From REEB95 sp035275845 (GTDB lineage: Bacteria; Pseudomonadota; Alphaproteobacteria; ATCC43930; CGMCC-115725), in NCBI GenBank assembly GCA_035275845.1, contig DATEMD010000094.1, positions 1 to 29,061 of the forward strand: DNA of 29,061 bases, given 5' to 3'. The notes beneath the pieces are model-generated. The model ran no database searches, was not told where the DNA came from, and saw nothing but the letters and a program-made list of their open reading frames with translations. A program made the translations under genes and the position numbers. Every line of letters starts with the position of its first letter. The first letter of the stretch is position 1. Positions 25,098-29,061 of the stretch are shown here, in pieces.

Positions 25098-27287
25098 ATG
25101 ACGGACATCCGATCGAAGCCACAATCGAAGCCGGACGCCGGCACGGGCGATTTCTACATCAGCGCGGCCACGTCGGGTGCCGAACGCCGGCCGCCGCGGG
25201 CGCTCAAGCATGGCGACACGTTTGCCGTGTTCGACGACAACGGCGACGTGGCCGGCGGCGCCTTGAATCCGGCCGGCCTCTATTATCGCGACACGCGGCA
25301 CCTGTCGCATTTCGCCGTGTCGATCGACGGCCAGCGCCCGCTCCTGCTGAGTTCCAATCTCCAGGACGACAACGCGGTCCTTTCGGTCGACCTCGCCAAC
25401 CCCGATCTGCACCGGGCCGGCCGCCTGACTCTGCCGCGCGACACCATCCATGTCCGGCGAACGACTTTTCTCTGGCAAGGTGCCTGCTACGTGCGGCTGG
25501 CGCTGCACAATTTCGACCGCCAACCGCATCGCATCCTCCTTGGACTCGAATTCGCCGCCGATTTCCGCGACCTGTTCGAAATCCGCGGCAGCGTTCGTGA
25601 ACGCCGCGGCACGCTGACGATCGATCGGCACGATGCCGCGATGGTCGTGATGCGTTATCGAGGCCTCGACAACGTCTTGCGGATCACGCGGCTCGACTTT
25701 ACGCCGGCCGCCGACACGCTGACCGACGATATGGCCAAATTCGACGTGACACTCGCGCCAGGCGAACGGGCGAGCATCTTTCTGACCATTCGCTGCGACA
25801 CCGACACGCCGGCCGGGCCCAACGCCTTTTTCGGCGCGATCCGGGCGGCGCGCCGCGATCTCCGGGCCGCGACATCGCGCGCCGCCGTGATCGACGGCTC
25901 CAACGCCGTGCTCAATCGGATCCTGTGCCGATCGGTCGCCGATCTCTACATGTTGCTGACCGATACGCCGGAAGGCGCTTATCCATACGCGGGCATTCCG
26001 TGGTTCAGCACGCCGTTCGGCCGCGACGGCATCATCACGGCGCTCGAACTGCTGTGGTTCGACCCAACCATCGCCAAGGGCGTGCTGCGCTTCCTCGCGG
26101 CCACGCAGGCGCACCAGTTCGATCCCGAGCATGCCGCGCAGCCGGGCAAAATTCTGCATGAGATGCGCCAGGGCGAGATGGCACGCCTCGGCGAGGTACC
26201 GTTCGGCCGCTACTACGGCACAGTCGACGCCACGCCGTTATTCGTCCTGTTGGCCGGACGTTATTTCGCACGCACCGACGACCGCGAAACGATCAAGACA
26301 CTCTGGCCGCATATCGACGCGGCGTTGCGCTGGATCGACGGCGACGGCGATCCGGACGGCGACGGCTTCGTCGAGTATGCCGCGACGCCGGGCAAAGGCC
26401 TCGTCAATCAAGGCTGGAAGGATTCGGCGGATGCCATATCGCACGCCGACGGCACGCTGGCGAGCGGCGCGATCGCGCTATGCGAAGTCCAGGCCTATGT
26501 CTACGGCGCCAAGCGCGCCGCAGCGGCGATCTGTCGGGCACTCGACATGCAAGCGCGTGCCGACGAGCTGGAAGACGCCGCGCAAACGTTGCGGCGGCGC
26601 TTCGATGCCGCGTTCTGGTGCGAGGATATCGGCACCTATGCCCTCGCGCTTGACGGCAACAAGCGTCCGTGTCGCGTCATCAGCTCCAACGCGGGCCACG
26701 CGCTGTACGCCGGGATCGCCGAACCGTCGCGCGCGACGCGCGTGGCGGCGACCCTGCTCGGCCGCGATTCCTATTCGGGCTGGGGCGTGCGCACGCTGGC
26801 CGCGTCCGCGCGCCGCTACAATCCCATGTCGTACCATAACGGCTCGGTGTGGCCGCACGACAACGCCATCATCGCGCTCGGCTTGGCGCGTTACGGTCTG
26901 AAGCGCCAAGCTCTCGCAATCTTCGATGCGCTGTTTGCCGCCGTGCAGCACATGGATCTGTTGCGGCCGCCCGAACTGTTTTGCGGCTTTGCGCGGCGGC
27001 ACGGCGTCGGACCGACGCGCTACCCCGTCGCCTGTTCGCCACAGGCCTGGGCGAGCGCAACGCCGTTGGCCCTGGTCGAGGCGTGCCTCGGCCTCCACTG
27101 CGACAGCATCCGTGGCGAGGTCCGTCTTGAAAATCCGATCTTGCCGCGGAACGTCGACGAATTGCGCCTGCGCCGGGTTCGCATCGGCGACGGCGAAGTC
27201 GATCTGCTGCTGCGCCGGCATGACGGCGAGGTCGCCGTCACCGTCCTTCGGCGTCACGGCGATATCCGCGTCATTGTCATGAACTGA
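25098..27287 (+). CDS. Glycogen-debranching-like glycoside hydrolase (amylo-alpha-1,6-glucosidase family)
   Basis: A 729-residue protein with no signal peptide, so cytoplasmic. The N-terminal half (about 35-260) is the beta-rich domain of debranching-type enzymes, with GLYYRDTRHLSHF. The C-terminal half (about 270-700) is an (alpha/alpha)6 barrel. Its motifs are GIPWFSTPFGRDGI (299-312), QGWKDSADAI (438-447) and YHNGSVWPHDN (579-589), typical of the inverting glucosidase clan. Annotated homologues are called glycogen debranching enzyme or amylo-alpha-1,6-glucosidase, but few have been tested. No glycogen synthesis genes lie in the window. The six-base gap to the MFS gene indicates one operon, which points to an imported oligosaccharide as a possible substrate. 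Confidence 0.87.
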   Translation: MTDIRSKPQSKPDAGTGDFYISAATSGAERRPPRALKHGDTFAVFDDNGDVAGGALNPAGLYYRDTRHLSHFAVSIDGQRPLLLSSNLQDDNAVLSVDLANPDLHRAGRLTLPRDTIHVRRTTFLWQGACYVRLALHNFDRQPHRILLGLEFAADFRDLFEIRGSVRERRGTLTIDRHDAAMVVMRYRGLDNVLRITRLDFTPAADTLTDDMAKFDVTLAPGERASIFLTIRCDTDTPAGPNAFFGAIRAARRDLRAATSRAAVIDGSNAVLNRILCRSVADLYMLLTDTPEGAYPYAGIPWFSTPFGRDGIITALELLWFDPTIAKGVLRFLAATQAHQFDPEHAAQPGKILHEMRQGEMARLGEVPFGRYYGTVDATPLFVLLAGRYFARTDDRETIKTLWPHIDAALRWIDGDGDPDGDGFVEYAATPGKGLVNQGWKDSADAISHADGTLASGAIALCEVQAYVYGAKRAAAAICRALDMQARADELEDAAQTLRRRFDAAFWCEDIGTYALALDGNKRPCRVISSNAGHALYAGIAEPSRATRVAATLLGRDSYSGWGVRTLAASARRYNPMSYHNGSVWPHDNAIIALGLARYGLKRQALAIFDALFAAVQHMDLLRPPELFCGFARRHGVGPTRYPVACSPQAWASATPLALVEACLGLHCDSIRGEVRLENPILPRNVDELRLRRVRIGDGEVDLLLRRHDGEVAVTVLRRHGDIRVIVMN

Positions 27288-27387
27288 GCGGCGCTGCGCG
27301 CCCTCGCCCGGCTAAGCCCCGACACGGTTTGCGGTCTGTGCCGGCGACCGCTTTCCAAGCCACGCGCGTTAGGCTACACAACGCTAT

Positions 27388-27424
27388 GCCCTTCGGGGCA
27401 ACGGGCCGCCGGCAGAAGCGGCCC
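27388..27424 (+). promoter_or_regulatory. Tandem hairpins in the livG leader
   Basis: GCCC-TTCG-GGGC (27388-27399) is a perfect four-base-pair stem closed by a stable UUCG tetraloop. Three bases later GGGCCGC (27403-27409) pairs with GCGGCCC (27418-27424). The second hairpin ends four bases before the GAGGGAG ribosome site of livG. There is no T run after it, so it is not a standard terminator. It may affect translation of livG or stabilise the message end of the upstream glycosidase gene. Confidence 0.4.
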
Positions 27425-27443
27425 GGCGAGGGAGCGACCGAAC

Positions 27444-28196
27444 GTGGCGGAGATCATTCTCGAAGCGCGCGGTCTGTCCAAGGAGTTCCTTGGCTTCGCC
27501 GCCGTGCGCGACGTCTCGCTGAAGGTCGCCCGCAATTCGATCCACGCGCTGATCGGACCGAACGGCGCCGGCAAAACCACCGTCTTCAATCTGCTGACCA
27601 AATTTCTCGAGCCGACGTCCGGCTCAATCGTCTTCATGGGGCGCGACATCACGCGCGCCAGAGCGGCCGATGTCGCGCGCCTGGGAATGGTGCGATCGTT
27701 CCAGATTTCGGCGGTGTTTCCGCACATGACCGTACGCGAGAACGTCCGAGTTGCGCTCCAACGCCCTCTCGGCATGTCGTATCAGTTCTGGCGCCCGATC
27801 GACGCGCTAGCCGGTCTCGACGACCGCGCCGACGCGGTGCTGGCTTCGGTCGGATTGCGCGACCAAGGCGATCTGCTGGCGGCCGAACTGCCGTATGGCG
27901 GCAAGCGCGCGCTCGAGATCGCGACGACGCTGGCGCTCGAACCGGCGTTGCTGCTGCTCGACGAGCCGATGGCTGGCCTCGGCTTGGAGGACATCAAGCG
28001 GATTTCGGCGTTGATACGCGAGGCCGTGAAAACGCGCACCGTCCTCATGGTCGAGCACAATCTTTCGGTGGTTGCCGATCTCTCGGACGTCATTACCGTG
28101 CTGACACGCGGCCACGTCCTGGCCGAAGGGCCTTACCGCGAGGTCGCACACAACGCCGATGTGCGCGAAGCCTATCTCGGGACCGGCCATGCCTAG
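27444..28196 (+). CDS. livG: LivG-type ABC transporter ATPase
   Basis: A 250-residue ATP-binding subunit of a branched-chain amino-acid/amide-type uptake system. Walker A is GPNGAGKT (38-45), the Q-loop region is RSFQISAVFPHMTVREN, the signature is the LivG-like ELPYGGKRALEIA, Walker B is LLLLDEPMAGLG, and the switch His lies in MVEHNL. The start is GTG at 27444, with GAGGGAG nine bases before it. It overlaps livF by eight bases. LivG and LivF are the two ATPases that drive a LivH/LivM permease pair. Those permease genes are not in this window and probably lie downstream of the binding protein. The transported compound is not shown by these subunits. Confidence 0.93.
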   Translation: MAEIILEARGLSKEFLGFAAVRDVSLKVARNSIHALIGPNGAGKTTVFNLLTKFLEPTSGSIVFMGRDITRARAADVARLGMVRSFQISAVFPHMTVRENVRVALQRPLGMSYQFWRPIDALAGLDDRADAVLASVGLRDQGDLLAAELPYGGKRALEIATTLALEPALLLLDEPMAGLGLEDIKRISALIREAVKTRTVLMVEHNLSVVADLSDVITVLTRGHVLAEGPYREVAHNADVREAYLGTGHA

Positions 28197-28905
28197 CGCC
28201 GCCGCCGACACGCTGCTCGACGTTCGCGGGCTCGAAGCCTGGTACGGCGAATCGCACGTGTTGCATGGCATGGATTTCACGGTGGCGGCGGGCGAAGTCG
28301 CCACCCTGCTCGGCCGTAATGGCGCCGGCAAGACCACGACGCTCAAATCGATCATGGGCATCCTGCCGGAGCGCCACGGCACGGTCACCTTCGCGAGCCA
28401 CGCCATCGTCGACCTGCCGGCCTATCGCATCGCCCGGCTCGGCATCGCCTATTGTCCCGAGGATCGTGGCATCTTCGCCAGCCTTTCGGTCGAAGAGAAT
28501 CTGATGCTGCCGCCGGTGATCGCGCCGGGCGGCATGGCGGTCGACCAGATCTACCAGCTCTTTCCCAATTTACTCGAACGCCGTACCAGCCAAGGCACCA
28601 AACTGTCTGGCGGCGAGCAGCAGATGCTCGCGATCGCCCGTATCCTGCGCACCGGCGCGCGGCTGTTACTGCTCGACGAGCCAACCGAAGGCTTGGCGCC
28701 GGTGATCGTGCAACAGATCGGCGTGGCCATCGGCCGGCTCAAACAGGCTGGCTTCACGATCCTGTTGGTCGAACAGAACTTCCGCTTTGCGGCGACCGTT
28801 GCCGACCGCCACTTCGTGGTCGAGCACGGCCGGGTCGTCGACATGATTCCGAACGAACGGTTGGAGGCCGAGACCAACAAGCTGCATGAATATCTCGGCG
28901 TATGA
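28189..28905 (+). CDS. livF: LivF-type ABC transporter ATPase
   Basis: A 238-residue ATPase. Walker A is GRNGAGKT (42-49), and the family stretch GIAYCPEDRGIFASLSVEENL holds the Q-loop region. The signature is LSGGEQQMLAIARIL, Walker B is LLLLDEPTEGLAP, and VEQNFRFA follows. The EDRGIF and DEPTEGLAP forms separate LivF from LivG. The ATG at 28189 overlaps the last eight bases of livG, giving translational coupling; the ATG at 28159 would add ten residues that duplicate the livG end and is less likely. The substrate-binding protein gene starts 22 bases after its stop. Confidence 0.93.
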   Translation: MPSAAADTLLDVRGLEAWYGESHVLHGMDFTVAAGEVATLLGRNGAGKTTTLKSIMGILPERHGTVTFASHAIVDLPAYRIARLGIAYCPEDRGIFASLSVEENLMLPPVIAPGGMAVDQIYQLFPNLLERRTSQGTKLSGGEQQMLAIARILRTGARLLLLDEPTEGLAPVIVQQIGVAIGRLKQAGFTILLVEQNFRFAATVADRHFVVEHGRVVDMIPNERLEAETNKLHEYLGV

Positions 28906-28927
28906 AACGCATCAGGGGAGAGGAAAC

Positions 28928-29061
28928 ATGAAACGTAGATCGCTTCTGGCCGCGGGTTTTGCCGCGGCGCTGGCGTTTGGCGCGGCGGCTCCGGCCGCTC
29001 AAGCGGCGAACGACAAGGTGGTCATCGGCGTGATGAACGACATGTCGTCGGTCTATTCCTA
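28928..29061 (+). CDS. Substrate-binding protein of a branched-chain amino-acid-type ABC transporter, partial
   Basis: The first 44 residues of a periplasmic binding protein. MKRRSLLAAGFAAALAFGA is a signal peptide with likely cleavage after PAAQA. KVVIGVMNDMSSVYS then follows, the opening strand of the LivK-type (type I) binding fold, here of the sub-group whose ligand is often an amide, urea or aromatic acid rather than leucine. GGGGAGAGG is a strong ribosome site before the ATG. It sits in the same operon as livG and livF. The frame is cut by the window edge, so the ligand cannot be judged. Confidence 0.88.
   Translation, partial: MKRRSLLAAGFAAALAFGAAAPAAQAANDKVVIGVMNDMSSVYS

Noticed and set aside
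24861..26159. A 432-codon minus-strand frame opposite the MFS and glycosidase genes
   Set aside because: Both plus-strand genes have recognised domains here; the antisense product is Arg/Gly/His-rich and shows none.

Overview
The window is about 29 kb of GC-rich DNA from an alphaproteobacterium. The lineage call rests on the gene set. It contains a divK-pleD pair, an HdaA-type DnaA inactivator with an N-terminal clamp-binding motif, an EipB/DUF1849 periplasmic protein, hopanoid sugar genes (hpnI, hpnK), and an AspRS with the His-containing loop of the non-discriminating type. A Rhodospirillales or Rhizobiales member fits. I cannot name the genus.

Layout. 1-1425 (minus): hpnI and the first part of hpnK. 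1699-4245: a YjbQ-family gene, the short ribosomal gene rpmG (plus), a bidirectional terminator, then pleD and divK (minus). 4437-7167 (minus): an EipB-like gene and aspS. rnd runs divergently (plus, 7284) and meets ppx tail to tail. 8463-12127 (minus): ppx and ppk1, the polyphosphate pair, with a SixA-like phosphatase gene divergent from ppk1. 12706-16185 (minus): a tightly packed run of a DUF2066 gene, a CDP-alcohol phosphatidyltransferase, an AI-2E/PerM-type membrane protein and hdaA. An aldo-keto reductase (minus) and a CYTH-CHAD protein (plus) follow as a divergent pair.

18975-25091 looks more accessory. It holds three small minus-strand genes, a NarL/FixJ-type response regulator, a long intergenic region with repeat and palindrome motifs, a hybrid PAS histidine kinase, a lone receiver protein, an exported PRC-barrel protein and an MFS transporter. 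A glycogen-debranching-like glycosidase follows the transporter closely. The window ends in a branched-chain amino-acid-type ABC transporter operon (livG, livF, start of the binding protein).

How the genes relate. PleD/DivK and HdaA belong to cell-cycle and replication control. Ppk1, Ppx and probably the CHAD protein concern polyphosphate. The MFS and glycosidase genes look like a sugar uptake and hydrolysis pair.

Most of the window is ordinary core genome. The observations most worth checking are the hybrid kinase, whose ATP-binding motifs are missing and which sits behind a 9-codon ORF ending in an ATGA overlap; the CYTH-CHAD protein with a broken ExExK signature; the three-gene cluster of small unknown proteins; and the transporter-glycosidase pair. 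I found no CRISPR array, insertion sequence, tRNA or rRNA gene.
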